In this document: positions 11,324 through 22,852 of the stretch, in pieces
How positions within the stretch are numbered: position 1 is the stretch's first letter
Layout of the letters: each line of letters opens with the position of its first letter
Assembly: GCA_001430745.1 (NCBI GenBank)
Contig: KQ482041.1
Location: 1,005,156-1,046,446, forward strand
DNA length: 41,291 bases
Direction of reading: 5' to 3'
Source of the DNA: Auxenochlorella pyrenoidosa
Taxonomy: Eukaryota; Chlorophyta; Trebouxiophyceae; Chlorellales; Chlorellaceae
Translations under genes and position numbers: made by a program
Notes under the pieces: model-generated
The model's database searches: none
What the model saw: the letters and a program-made list of their open reading frames with translations, nothing else
What the model was told of the DNA's origin: nothing

Positions 11324-13624
11324 TCAGGGAGTCACCGCCAGGCTCGGCCGCGCCCGCCGCAGCGCCCGCGCCGCCCTGCTGCCCGGCTTGCAGGCCGCGG
11401 TGCTCAGCTGCTCCAGCAGGGGCAGGGCAGCCAGGACCTCCAAACCATCCACCGACAGCTGCAGCCCGTCCCCGGGCCCGCCGATGGCCAGGCGCCTGAG
11501 GGCGGTGGCCGACGTCAGCGCGGGGGGCAGGCGAGGCATGGGGTTGGAGATGACGCTGAGCTCTGTCAGGCCTGCGGGCAGGGGCGACCCAGGCGGGCGG
11601 AAAACGGCTGCTTGGAAAAGGGCGGCGCGGAGCAGCAAGCCTTGCGCTGCGGGGCAGCTCTGCCAGGCCTGCACAGGGGTTGAGAGTGCTGGGGCTGCTG
11701 CGGGGAGTGCACCCGAGTCTTGGTTCCAGGCGGCAGATGCCGTTGGTGGTGGCAGGCACCCAGCAGCGGTGGATGGCGGGCATGGCCCGGCCCCTTGCTG
11801 CGGAGCCGAGAGATAGCGCTGGGGCCTGCGGCAGCCAGGCATGCCCCTCTGGGCGCTTGCCTTGCAGGTAGGGTCCCGGCGGCAGGTCTGTGAGCCAGCA
11901 GGCCGTGAGGACCAAGCGCTCCAGGCCGCGCCGCTGCACCAGCCAGGCGGGCGGCCCGCCCTCAAAGGCGCATCCCATCAGGTGCAGGCTGCGCAGCGCG
12001 GGGGCCGCCGCCAGCAGCGCCTCGGCGGCGCGCTCCCACCCGTCGCCGGGGCCAAAGTTGTCGAGGCGCAGCGTGCGCAGCGGCGCCAGCGTGGTGGCGC
12101 ACCCCCCCAACTGGCCGTCAAAGGGGCTGCACCCGTACACTGACAGCTCCTCCAGAGGCAGGCCCGGCCTCAGCACCGCCTCGAGCGCCTGGGCCAGGCC
12201 GCCGGCGCCGCCGCCCATGAGGTGCAGCGCCTGGAAGGAGCCGGCGCCCCCCCCGCCCGCCGCCCGCTGCTGCTGCTCGTACCGGCAAAACTCCAGCTCG
12301 ACGCCCGGGGCCACCTGCAGGGGCCAGGACCGCAGGCGCAGCCGACGTTCGGGGCAGGGCGTGCACGGCGCCTGGGAGCCGCACCGCTGCACAGCGCGGT
12401 GGCGCCCGGCTGTGAGCCTGGGGGCCGCATCGCTGCACAGCCCGGCGGCGCCCTGCTGCCCCGGCTTGCCTGCACGCCGCGGTGCATGATGGCGCAGGAG
12501 TTGAAGAAGTGGAAGAGCGTGAGGTGCGGGAGGGCGGGCAGGGGGGGCACCGCCAGCGGCTGCAGCCCGTCCTCCATTGCTTCCTGTCGGTGCTGCGCGT
12601 ACTCCTCCTCCTCGCCCGGCCCCCAGGGCAGCTCCGCAAAGGCGTCGCTGTCCTCCACCAGGGCCAGGTGGCGCAGCGCGCGCAGCGCGCCCAGCCGCGC
12701 CAGCGAGGGCAGCGGCAGGCTGCTGCCTGCGGGGGCAGGGGAGCGGGGGCTGGCATGAGGCAACACCCTGCCCAGGCAGCGCTAGCGGCGGCGGCAGTCT
12801 CGCCGGTGGGTTCCCCGCCGGCAGATGCGGCCGTGCCCGGGCCCCCTCTCACCCAGGTGCAGGCGCGTCAGCCGCGTCAGGCGCGGCAGCACACACTCTG
12901 TCAGCTGCCACGACACGATGCGCGCCTCCACCGAGAGGTCCTCCAGCCGGCTCAGCTGGCGCAGCGCCGGCGCTGTCTCATCCGGCAGCCGCACGCTGCG
13001 CAGCGACAGCTCCGTCAGCCCGGGCAGCCGCCCCAGGCAGGCGGGCGAGCAGGCCTGGTCGGGCAGGCCGCCGTAGGCCCAGTCCAGCGCCAGGCGGGCG
13101 AGCGGCGCGGCGTGCAGCACGCGCAGCGTGTCGGCCAGCTGCTCCCCCGCGGCGGGGCCCAGCCCCTCGGGGCCCTCCCGCTGCGTCGCCACCAGCGAGC
13201 GCACCAGGGGCGCCACGCGCCGCAGCATGCCCTCCTCCACCCTGAACCCCGCCGGCCCGCTGTGGTTGGGGAGCACCGTGGACGTGTGCCGCCAGATGCC
13301 GGGCTCGGAGAAGAAGACGCGGCGCCAGCGCTGGCTGACCAGCGCCGGGTTGGCCCTGCAACAGGGGCAGCAGGCGAGGCGTAAGCATGCAGCGGGTGCG
13401 CCCGCCAGCATGGGAGCGGCTCATGCGGGAGCGGGGCGGCGAGAGCGGTCGTTGGTAGCTGAAGTAGGGAGAGGCAACAGCAGGCAGATACAGGACAGGC
13501 GTGCGGCGAGGCACGCGACATGCTCCAACACAGCAGCCCACGCAAAGAAAGGTTCTCACACTCCGGGGCTGTTCATGTCCCACACCATGGCCAGGATGCG
13601 GCCAAGCAGGTCGTCGGGGAGCAT
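11324..13624 (-). CDS. F-box / leucine-rich-repeat protein
   Basis: Probably a substrate-recognition subunit of an SCF-type ubiquitin ligase; the target is unknown. Exons on the minus strand: 13624-13560, 13355-12853, 12726-12470, 12314-11861, 11571-11324; 508 residues, phase-consistent. The N-terminus reads MLPDDLLGRILAMVW and continues across the first intron to LVSQRWRRVFF, the F-box pattern (LPxxLLxxIL...VSxxWR). The rest is a series of degenerate LRRs: LPGLTELSLRSVRLP, LTRLTRLHLGE, LRALRHLALVED, LRSLHLMGCAF, LERLVLTACWLTDLP, LTELSVISNPM and LRRLAIGG. An acidic insert with a GEEEEYAQ motif lies between repeats. Two of the four introns use GC donors (12469 and 11860). The ATG at 13624 is the first in its frame after an in-frame TAG. 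A further upstream exon joining at a possible acceptor near 13690 cannot be excluded. No specific orthologue was recognised. Confidence 0.78.
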
Positions 13625-14388
13625 GTCGATGGGTGCCAACCCGCCGCTGGCAGGCGCGAGCGCCTTGCATCGCGAGCGCCTGCAGGCCCGCACGCCAGGG
13701 AAATGGGACTTCTAAGCTGCGCATTGAACTCCAAGCCAAGACCAGTCGGGGTAGCAATCGGCAGCAGGAGTGATGTTTCGAAGTCCAAGTGCCCAGCAGT
13801 GTGCACTGCGGCGGAGGCGGCGGAGCAGCAGGGGTGCCTGCAGGGGGGGTCCTCGGCGATTGTAAAGGTGCTCCGTCGGTTACTTGCCTCGTCCTCATGC
13901 TTCCGCCTGTCGCAGGGCCTGTGCCCGCACGCGCTCAGACGGGTTGGCCAAGAACAGAACAATAGAGCTCTGCTCGAAGGCTGTGGGAAGATCGTTGCAG
14001 GTGATAGGAAGCATGCTAGCGAAAACAACTGCATGCCGAGCGCCAAGAGCGCGCTTGAAGGCCTTGCCGCTGAGCGGTCTGCCAGTCGGGCACTGCATCA
14101 CCGCCGCCGGTTAAGCCATGGCGCTGTTGCCGCGCACTGCCCTTTTCCTCTAGTCACTGGGCTCCATTGCGCATATGATGCAATTTCCAAGGTTGTGCGC
14201 TGATCTCCACACAGTGTCAATGCGCCGCACTGAGTGGATGCTGGTACCAGCTGGCCCTGCCACGCCAGGCACTCAACGTGACACTTCGAAGCCTTCTGGT
14301 ACTCATTTCCATTCAGAGATAGCAGCGGTCTGAGTACTGGATGCTCAAGGGGGGTGGAAGAGGTGTGGGTGCGCCGCAGCGTGGCTCC
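13625..14388. other. Intergenic between F-box/LRR gene and ValRS gene
   Basis: This 764-bp region lies between the 5' end of the F-box gene and the 3' end of the ValRS gene, both on the minus strand. It should contain the ValRS 3' UTR and the F-box promoter. The GC content is lower between about 13700 and 14340. It contains one short open frame, listed separately, and nothing else I can support. Confidence 0.45.
13895..14101 (-). CDS. Possible 68-residue hypothetical protein or upstream exon
   Basis: A minus-strand ATG-initiated frame starts MMQCPTGRPLSGKAFKRAL and ends NPSERVRAQALRQAEA. Its composition is unlike the low-complexity shadow frames around it: balanced residues, few Pro/Ala runs and a plausible amphipathic end. 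No family is recognised. A GC-type splice donor (GAG then GCAAGT) lies about 16 bp past its stop, and a CCCACAG acceptor-like site sits inside it. It could be a small gene, an exon of the F-box transcript, or chance. Confidence is low. Confidence 0.2.
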   Translation of the reverse strand: MMQCPTGRPLSGKAFKRALGARHAVVFASMLPITCNDLPTAFEQSSIVLFLANPSERVRAQALRQAEA

Positions 14389-17300
14389 TCACGCCAGCGA
14401 GCTGAACTTTGCAATCTTGTCGGCAATCTGCGCCAGCTGCTCGCCCATCTCCGCCGCCTGCTGCCGCGCCTCGGCCACCACCTTCTCCGGCGCCTTGTCC
14501 ACAAACTTGGGGTTGGACAGCCGGCCGTTGAGGCCCGCCAGCTCCTTCTCCAGCTTGGACTGCTGCTTCTGCAGCCGCTCAATCTCCTTGGCTGCAGGGG
14601 CGGGGGCAGGCAGAGCGTACGGTGAGGGAAAGGTGAGGGTGAGGTGAGGGCGCTTGAGCCCCTGGCTTCAGTGGAGGGTGCTGATCGACCTGCTGGCAGC
14701 AGTGATCCGGGCTTGCTGCTGGGGATGAGGTGGTGACAGGTAAGAGCACAGGACAGCGGCGCCGAGCACAGCCCAGCAGGGGTGCTGCGCCTGGGCAGTG
14801 CGTTGCCCCAGGCCAGCGGGCCTGCTTTGATGCCCCCCTCCCAGCCCTGCTTGCCTGCATCGAACAGGCCGGCCATGGGGAGGAAGACCTCGATGCCCTC
14901 GCCCACCACCAGCTCAATCTGGCCCTTCTGCCCTGCCATCGCCGCGCCCTCCTCGCTGCCCACAAAGGTCAGCTGCTCAGAGCAGAACAGGGGGGAAAAG
15001 GGGGTGGAGGGAGGGTTGGCGCTTCAAGTGGGGTCCGGGTAAGGATTTTGAACAGCAGGCTAGGCGGAGCGCGGCCCAGACGCGCTGCCAGAAGCGACAG
15101 CAGGCAGCGTGCAGCGTGCAATGCCGGCGCAACGCGTGGTCGTTGCAGCATGCGGGGAAGCGTAATGGGGGCATGCAGAGCTGCCCTCGCCTGCTCCGCA
15201 TCCAGCTTGGCCAGCAGCGCCAGCACGGGCGCCTCGGCCTGCAGCGCCGCCCGCAGCTCGGCATCGTCCACCCTGCCGGGGGGGCCATGGAGGGGGTTGA
15301 GAGTCAGGCGCATCCAGGGAACAGCCACCAATGGCAGCCCGGGTTGCGGTGGCGGCCCCAGCCTCAAGGTCGGCGCCCCGCCCCGTGCACCCTCGCCGCC
15401 GCACCTGACAGTGGCGGCAATCTTGCGGCCGGGCTCCACGCCGTACTCGGCGCGCGCGTTGCGCACCGCCCGCACCGCTGCCTGCAGCGCCTCGAACTGC
15501 GCGTCGGCGGCGCCGTCCACCGCGGCCTCGGCCGACGGCCAGGGCGCGGCGATGAGCGCCTCGCCCACGTGGGGCGTGGCCTGCACAGCGGGGGCGGCGT
15601 GGGCAGGTGATGTTCAGAAGGCAGAGGGGGCACCTGTACGACGAGCGGCGCACGCAGCCGAGCACTGTGGAGCGCAGGACCTACTCCCAACTCCCTGGAC
15701 CTGCCAAGCCTCCAATGCCAGCCAGCACTGGCATCCTCCGATGCCTCCGTGCTCCCAGGCTGAACAGAACACGCAATCAGGGGTGCACCCAGGCAGAGGC
15801 AGCGGGTGCTTCGTTCACCCACAGCCCGCCCACCTGCCACATCTCCTCGGTGATGAAGGGCATGAAGGGGTGGGCCAGCTTGAGGATCTTGTCGTACACG
15901 TACACCAGCACCGCCCGCGTCTGACAGGGGGCCGGCCAGGGGACGGAAGGCAAGGGGGAGACGGCTTGAGAGGCTCGCAGCAAGGCCCGCGGCTGCGGGG
16001 CGCGGCATCAGGCGCCAGCACAGAGCCGGCTGAGGCTGGCAGGCAGGCACGCGGGCCTGACAGGCGGGTTGGGGAAACAGGCTGAATGTACGGCGCGGCT
16101 TTGCGGCCAGCAGGCTCTCGAAGGCCCCTCCTGCCTCCCCACCTGCGCCGCCGCCGCCTCGTCCCCGCCGTACAGCCGCGCCTTGGCCGCCTCGATGTAC
16201 CAGTCTGCAAAGTCGCTCCACACAAACTCGTACAGCAGGCGTCCAGCCTCGCCAAAGTCAAACCTGGGGCAGGAGGCAAGGCAGGGGGTGGGGGTCGGGC
16301 TGAATTTCGCTCGACTGCTCAGTTCAGAGAGGTGAATGAGGCTGGCCAGGCCTGCTGCCCTCCTCGCAGCAGTGCGTCTTCTGTTCGCGAACGGCCCTCC
16401 TGTCTGCCCGCCCTCACCGCTCGTGGGCGGCGGTGCTCTCCCGCACTGTGCGGTGCAGCGCCGACACCACCCAGCGCTCGGGCAGTGCCAGGCCGGCGGT
16501 GGACTCGGCGCTGCCAAGGTCCACGCCCGCCAGGCGCTGCCACTCGGCGTCGTCAACCTGGGGGGGCAGGGGCGGGAGGAGGCGGCGGGAGGGGCGAGGT
16601 CTTCCCAGGAGAGCAGGCCCGGGGAGGCAGGCCGCCCGGCCCACCCAGCCCTGCTGCAGCCCAGCAGCCACCAACGCCCGCTCAGCCCCCTCCTCTATTT
16701 TCCACAACATGGGCCCCTCACCTTCTCCAGGTTGAACAGCACAAACTTGCCGGCGTTCCACAGCTTGTTGGTGAAGTTGCGGGCAGAGTTGACGCGGTCC
16801 AGGCTGGGAGGGGGAAGGTAAAAAGGTGGGTGGGTGGGGTGGGTGGGGGGCAAGGGTGGGTGCAGGCCGGCGAATCGCGCCATCAGCGCAGCTGTGCCCT
16901 GCAGGCACGCCAAGAGAGTGGGCTCACAGCAGGCGAGCTGTTCTGCCTGAACTGCCTGCCTGCAGGGCCGCCTGCAGGGCCCTGCCCCTCACACACCTGA
17001 GATTCAGGTCCTGGCCGGGGGAGGTGCCGGTTGCGAGTGTGAAGCGCAGCGCGTCTGCAGCGTGGAAGGGCGAAGGGCGAAGAGCATTGTATAGGCCGTG
17101 CCATGCAGCCAGCCTCTTGGGGACACCGCCGGCAGACGGGCGCCATGGCAAGCTGTAGGTGCCCGCTTCCACGTTTGGCAATCGGACCCCTGCCCTTGTG
17201 CATGCAGCAGGTGCGGTGCGTCAGCGCTGTCCATTCGCGCTGCACAGGCGCCCGCCTCACCCGCCCCGTACTGCTGGATGGTCTCCACCGGGTCCACCAC

Positions 17301-20300
17301 ATTGCCCAGCGACTTGCTCATCTTGCGCCCCTTCTCGTCGCGCACCTGCAGGGCCGGGGCGGGGGCAGGCCGGCAACCGGTCGGCAACACTGTGCTGCTC
17401 ACCCCTACCTGGGTGGTGCCCATCTCGTGGCAGAGGCTGCAAAGGCACGCAGGCAATTGCCGAGGAGGGTGCCTTTGCACACGCTCTGGGACCAAATGAA
17501 GGTGCCCCTGCAGCATGCAGGCGGGCGGGCAGGCGGGCGGGCAGGTGGCGGGCGGGCGGGCGGGGCCGGGGGGCGCCCCACCAGTCCGTGCAGGTAGACG
17601 GTGGAGAATGGCGGGCGGCCGGTGAACTCCAGGCCCATCATGATCATGCGGGCCACCCAGAAGAACAGGATGTCGTGCCCCGTCTCCATGACGGTGGTGG
17701 GGTAGAAGCTGGCGGGGGGGGGGGAAGGGGGGGGTTGATGGGTTGATGTCGTTTGCCTGGCATTCGAGAACGTGTGGGAGGGAATGGCTGGGCAGGGCAC
17801 GAACGCGTGTGCTGTGTGGTGCGTGGCCAGGGGGCCGGGCAAGCCCGCGCCGCGACGCCCGCCCCACCCCGCCCCGCCGCACACCGCTCGAGGTCGGGCG
17901 TGGCGGCGGGCCAGCCCAGGGTGGAGAAGGGCCACAGGCCCGAGGAGAACCAGGTGTCCAGCACGTCGCTCTCCTGCGGGGCCAGGGGGGGAGGGCAGGG
18001 GGAGGGCGCCGGACCAGCGGTCAGCGCACATCAAAACAGGGCACGGTAGCTCAACACCCCCAGCCGCTGCAGCCCATCCCTGCCTGCCCCGGTCCGACAC
18101 TCGCCTGCTTCAGCACCACGCCTTCGCCGTACTGCTGCACCGCCTGCTCCCGCGCCGCTGCCTCGCTCTTAGCCACCACGTAGCGGTCGGAGGAGGATGC
18201 AGCGGCGGCGGCCTCCTCGCTGTCAAACACATACCTGCGGGGCGGCGAGGCAGAGGGTGGGTCGGACGCCAGCTGGTGCCGCAAACACAGCCGAGCGTGT
18301 TCTGGTGGTGCAGCGGGCACGACCACAAAAGCTGCGCACGCCTGCCGGTGCAGCACACACAGCCGAGCGTGTTCTGGTGGAGCAGCGGGCACAGGCACAA
18401 AAGCTGTGCACGCCTGCTGGCACGGCTGCTGGTTGCCATGGGAGGCGCTTGGGCGCGGGGCGGCGCGGGGCGGGGCGCTCACCACACGGGGATGCGGTGG
18501 CCCCACCACAGCTGGCGCGAGATGCACCAGTCCTTGATGTTCTCCAGCCAGAAGTTGTACACCTGTGGGGGCGGGCGGGCAGGAGGGAAGGGCCACGGGC
18601 TGGCATGCATGGCGTGCTGGCCGTGCGAGCAAGATACTTGCCTGCATGAAGCAAGTGGGGGCATGTCTACGGGGCACACCGACCAGGCGGCGCAGCCCCG
18701 CCCACCTTCTCAAACCGCTCGGGCAGGATGCGGATGTCGCCGCTTGCCACGGCCTGCGAGGGGTGGCAGCGGGCACACACCCAGGGTTGGGTCAAACTGG
18801 CGAGGCAGCGGTTCTTGGGCTGCGGTCGGCGAGTGGTGCAAGCGCTGGAATCTGAAGGGGGCACCATCTGCCCATCCGCCCCCCTTCTGGATGGGACGAC
18901 AGCTTCCCTCCTCATCTCCATGTTGGTGTTGCCTGTCTGGCAACATCCTCCCTCAGTCCCCTTGAGCCTCCATTGCAGGCGCTGCCAGGCCAGCCATGCT
19001 CCGCACCGCCTCGGCTGCCGCCCTCACCTCCAGGGCGGGCTTGGCCAGCGGCTCCATGCGCACAAACCACTGCTCACGCACCAGCGGCTCCACAATCTCG
19101 CCGCCGCGCTGGCTGCGGGGCACGCGCATCTGCAGGCAGGCGGGCCGGCGGGGCATCAGGCCGGGGCAGCAGCCTCAGAGGCTCGCGCACGGACACGGGC
19201 CAGGGCAGCAGGCCTGGCGGCTGCCGCGTTCAAGGTAGCACAGCATGTCAAGACATGGGCGGATGCGAGGCTGAGGCCCCGGGTGCGCTGGCTGGGCGCG
19301 CGGCGCCCCACATCTGCCGGCGACCCGCAGGCAGGCAGCCGCCTGCTGCAGACCCCAGCCTGCGCCACCTGCCTGGTAGGGCTCCTGCTTGATCACCAAG
19401 CCCTGCTCCTCCATGTCCGCCCACAGCTGCTTGCGAGCTGCGGCAGGCGGGGGGGAGGAGGCAGCGCAGCGCAGGAGTGAGTGGAATGCTGCATCCGAGC
19501 CAAGGTCCTTGCCTGCTGTGTGAGAACTGGCACAGATGTGCAAGCCCCAAAGCAGCCTGCACGCCCTGCGTCCAACCCAAGCCCGGGCAAGCGCCGCGCC
19601 GGGCAGCGCCGCACCCGCAAAGCGGTCGAGCCCGGCGTAGGCGCCCGCCGCCGCGTTGAGCGTGCCGTCATCGTTCATGATGTTGACGGTCTCCAGGCTG
19701 AACCGCTTGCCGATCTCGTAGTCGTTCACGTCGTGGCCTGCGGGGGGGGGTTGAGGTGGGGGCGTTTTTGCGCTGCGCCCCCTGGGCAGACCAAGGAGGG
19801 CAGCGCCCCTCCTGGTGGCGATGCAGGCACCCAGGCTGCCTATAGGGGACACCCGCCTTGCCACAAGCGGGCCCAGGCCTGACCCCCGCAGGCCGCGCCG
19901 CACCCGGCGTGATCTTGAGCGCGCCCGTGCCAAACTCGCGGTCCACGTACTCGTCGGCAATGATCCTGATGCGGCGGCCGCCAGACATGGGCACCACCGC
20001 CTCGCGCCCCACCAGGTGCTTGTACCTGCAGGGCAGCACGCGGGCGCTCGGGTGGGGTGGGCACCCGGGTGCACCGAGCGACGGTCACAGGCGCCGGGCT
20101 GGCGGGACTGTGGAGTGCCAGCAAGGCAGGGGACAGGGGAGCGCAGCGGAGCGGCCTGCGCAGAGCGCCTCGGGGGGGCCAGGTCTCCATGGTGCGATGT
20201 CGGCACGGCAGCGGGCGCAGCGGGCGCAGCAGGCACAGCGCACCGGTCGTCCTCTGGGTGCACCGCCACCGCGGTGTCTCCCAGGATCGTCTCGGGGCGG

Positions 20301-22456
20301 GTGGTGGCCACGGGGAGGTACTCGTCAGAGTCTGGGGTGGGCAGAGAGTGGGGGAGGGAGTGCAGGCGGGGCGTTGAGCCATGGCGTGCTCCGCAACCCC
20401 TCCCGAACACAGGTCGCACGCCGCGGCAGCTAGCCGCTGCGTTATTGAACGCAGCGCCCGTCGGGCAGCGGTTCGCTCCCGCAAGGCATCCCCAATTTCA
20501 GCTTGTCCGCTCTGCTGGCCTTCAGAATGTGTGCTGACCAGAACAACACTGTAAACCAGGCATCACTGGCATCTGCCCACCCCAACCCCCTGCCCACCCG
20601 CCACCGGGTACTTGAAGTAGTACAGCGTGCCTGGCTCCTCGCTGTACTCCACCTCCAGGTCAGACACGGCTGCGCACGGTGGCAGAGAGGGGCACCCACG
20701 GATGAGGACGTTACTCGCGGCTGGCGGTGCCCAGGGGCGGCGCTCAAAGGCCGTGTGCACTGTGCAGCAGCGGCCGCAAAGTGTTCACACCGCAAGCATG
20801 CTGCAAGCAGCACCGCGCACTCTGTCGGGGACATGCCGAGGCCCCGCCTGCCCGCCCGGCGCACCTGTCTGCAGGCCCGGCGACCAGTTGACCATGTACG
20901 AGCCGCGGTAGATGAGCCCCTTCTCGTGCAGCCGCACAAACGCCTCCAGCACCGACTCTGCGCCAGCAGGCAGGCAGGCAGGCAGCTTGCTAATCCTGCC
21001 TGGGACAGAGCCGCACACGCATGCCCACTCTTCCTGCGCCGTCCTGGTTGACTCGCACCTGCCCATCCTGAGACCCCACTCCACACCCGCAACCATAGCA
21101 ATCCACAGAACCCCCCCTCCCCACCGCTGAGCCCCGAGTCGAGCGTGAAGCGCTCGCGGCTCCAGTCGCACGAGGCGCCCAGGCGGCGCAGCTGCTGCGT
21201 GATGAACCCGCCGTACTGCGCCTTCCACGCCCACACCTCGGCCTCAAACGCCTCGCGCCCCATGGACCGCCGGTCGCGCCCCTGCGCCGCCAGCTGCTTC
21301 TCCACCACCATCTGTGTGGCAATGCCCGCGTGGTCTGCAGCAGCGGGGGGGTGGAGTTGTGATGCAAGGCGCAGGGGGGCCAGCGTGATCGCGGAGCGCG
21401 CTTGAACGCGTGCAAATCAGGCTGTGCGGTACCCTGCAAGAGAACCTCCAGGGAGGAATGGAAGCCCTGGAGAGTCAGCGCGCGGCAACGTGGGTGCGCG
21501 TGCCGCCCTGCCACCCGAGCTCTCACCAGTGCCGGGCAGCCACAGGGTGGGCCGGCCGCGCATGCGCTGGAACCGCGCCATGATATCCTGCGGGGCCGGG
21601 CGGTGAGGCGGCAGGAAGCCAGGCAGATTGCAGCGCAGCAAGGTGCTCAGGGCCGGGAGTGGGTGCATGGCTACCTTGCAACTGCCAGCTGCCGGCGCAA
21701 CCAGTGGCAAGCTGCGTCATATACCCTGGCGTTGTGTGCGGCTGGGGCCGCTGTGCGCAGCGCGCACACAGCGGCAGCCCCGCCCGCCCAGCCCGCACCT
21801 GCAGCGTGGCAAACATGGCGTGCCCCATGTGCAGCTTGCCGGTCACGTTGGGCGGCGGCATGGAAATGACATAGGGCTCCCCCGCGGCCGCCTCGTCGGG
21901 CTTGAAGTAGCCGCTGCTCTCCCACCTGCGGGGGGGCAGCGTGCACCGACAACGCCCCCTTGGGTGCAAATTGTGGTGATGCATGGCGCGCCGCGGCCTG
22001 TAAAAAAATAGCTGCGACTCTGGGGCGTGGGAAGGCTTCCTTGCTGGGGCAGCTTCTGCAGTCTGCAGGCAAGTGCTGGTGGCCGCAACCGCAGCCACTC
22101 GATTGACTGTCAAGTCCCAAAGAGCTCTGGCAGACGGCCACGTGCCCTCTGCCTCGCCTTACTCACCACTGATACAGCCCCTCCTCGCTGGCTGCCGGGT
22201 CGAAATTCTTGGGCAGCTCCTTGCGCTGGCTGCTGCTGGGAGCCGCTGCTTCGGCCGCTGCCTCTGCCGCCGCCGTGCTGGCCGCTGCAACCAGCCGCTG
22301 CTGCCGGTCGAGCGGCTGCCGCTGCTTGCTGCCGAGCCCATTGCACAGCTGCAGTCCAAGACCAGATCGCCGCGGTCCATTCCCCCCGCTGGCTGCGCGC
22401 CACTGCCGGCGAGCAGCGGCTGGCAGCACAGCTGGCTGGCTAAGAGAGCTCTGCAT
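14389..22456 (-). CDS. VALRS: Valyl-tRNA synthetase, bacterial-type (organellar), complete, 26 exons
   Basis: Charges tRNA-Val with valine. Exons on the minus strand: 22456-22167, 21925-21799, 21587-21527, 21334-21125, 20957-20865, 20669-20598, 20331-20244, 20025-19904, 19737-19615, 19437-19373, 19129-19028, 18753-18706, 18562-18483, 18234-18105, 17973-17885, 17708-17582, 17345-17261, 17054-16997, 16803-16722, 16557-16418, 16263-16143, 15920-15834, 15580-15405, 15272-15191, 14972-14855, 14591-14389. These give 992 residues with every phase compatible. The HIGH motif is HMGH (129-132) in [19 protein letters not shown] is at 617-621. Also seen are the editing-domain [10 protein letters not shown] and HDVNDYEIG, and [15 protein letters not shown] and WGHRIPVW. 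The C-terminal coiled-coil arm starts at [15 protein letters not shown], as in bacterial ValS. The Ser/Ala/Arg/Gln-rich first 70 residues look like an organellar presequence, perhaps dual plastid/mitochondrial. Introns after exons 10, 14, 24 and 25 have GC donors. Confidence 0.97.
16826..16860 (+). other. G-rich tract with G-quadruplex potential in a ValRS intron
   Basis: Six to seven runs of three or more G lie within about 35 bases on the plus strand, so the transcript of the minus-strand gene is C-rich here. It lies in the intron upstream of the exon at 16803-16722 in transcript order. Structure is inferred from the run spacing only. Confidence 0.5.
17521..17574 (+). repeat. GCGG/GCAGG simple repeat in a ValRS intron
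   Basis: A low-complexity run of GGGC and GGCAG units covers about 54 bp of the intron between the exons 17708-17582 and 17345-17261. It is G-rich on the plus strand and C-rich in the transcript, so it may act as an extended pyrimidine-rich intron segment. Confidence 0.55.
18271..18425 (-). repeat. Imperfect 72-bp tandem duplication inside a ValRS intron
   Basis: The unit starting CACAGCCGAGCGTGTTCTGG at 18286 recurs at 18358, a period of 72 bp. Roughly six to eight mismatches fall in the aligned 62-65 bases. Similarity reaches back to about 18271, implying a little over two copies. It lies wholly in the intron between exons 18562-18483 and 18234-18105, so coding is unaffected. Confidence 0.8.
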
Positions 22457-22852
22457 GGATGCAAATCTTATATTGGTGCTTGGCAATACTCTGAGCAAAG
22501 AAGAGAAGGCCCTAAACGAACATTTCATAGCCTCCAAAGTCGGGACATGTGCGTTGCACCAGCGGTGGCAGCAAGCTTCTGCAGGCAATGCCAGGTGCCG
22601 ACGGTGCAATGCCGAAAGGACTTGGACCGAATGGATGGTGTGAAGTGGTTGCCTGCTGTCGGTGCTACGCTGGGGTTTCTGAGAAGCCATCTACTGGCAC
22701 TGTGCGGCAGTGTCCATCGTTCGTGCACAGCCGTTCATACCCTCAGATCGCAGGCAGCAGTTTGAAAGTCTCGGGATTCGCAGAGCCACCTGCAGTCTTC
22801 GCGTACCAGGCCCTCGGGAGGGCCCAAGGAGCCCCCGACGAGCGCCCGTGAG
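22457..22852. promoter_or_regulatory. Divergent promoter region between ValRS and the DUF2045 gene
   Basis: The 396-bp interval between two outward-facing start codons is less GC-rich than the coding exons, as expected for shared promoters and 5' UTRs. No TATA box, CCAAT box or other site stands out enough to place a start of transcription. The function is inferred from orientation. Confidence 0.4.

Noticed and set aside
12482..13384. Plus-strand open frame rich in Gln and Arg (300 codons)
   Set aside because: It is the mirror of the F-box/LRR exons on the minus strand, where the LRR pattern and splice phases fit.
14730..16085. Plus-strand open frame of 451 codons
   Set aside because: It is antisense across several ValRS exons and introns; the minus strand gives continuous ValRS homology.
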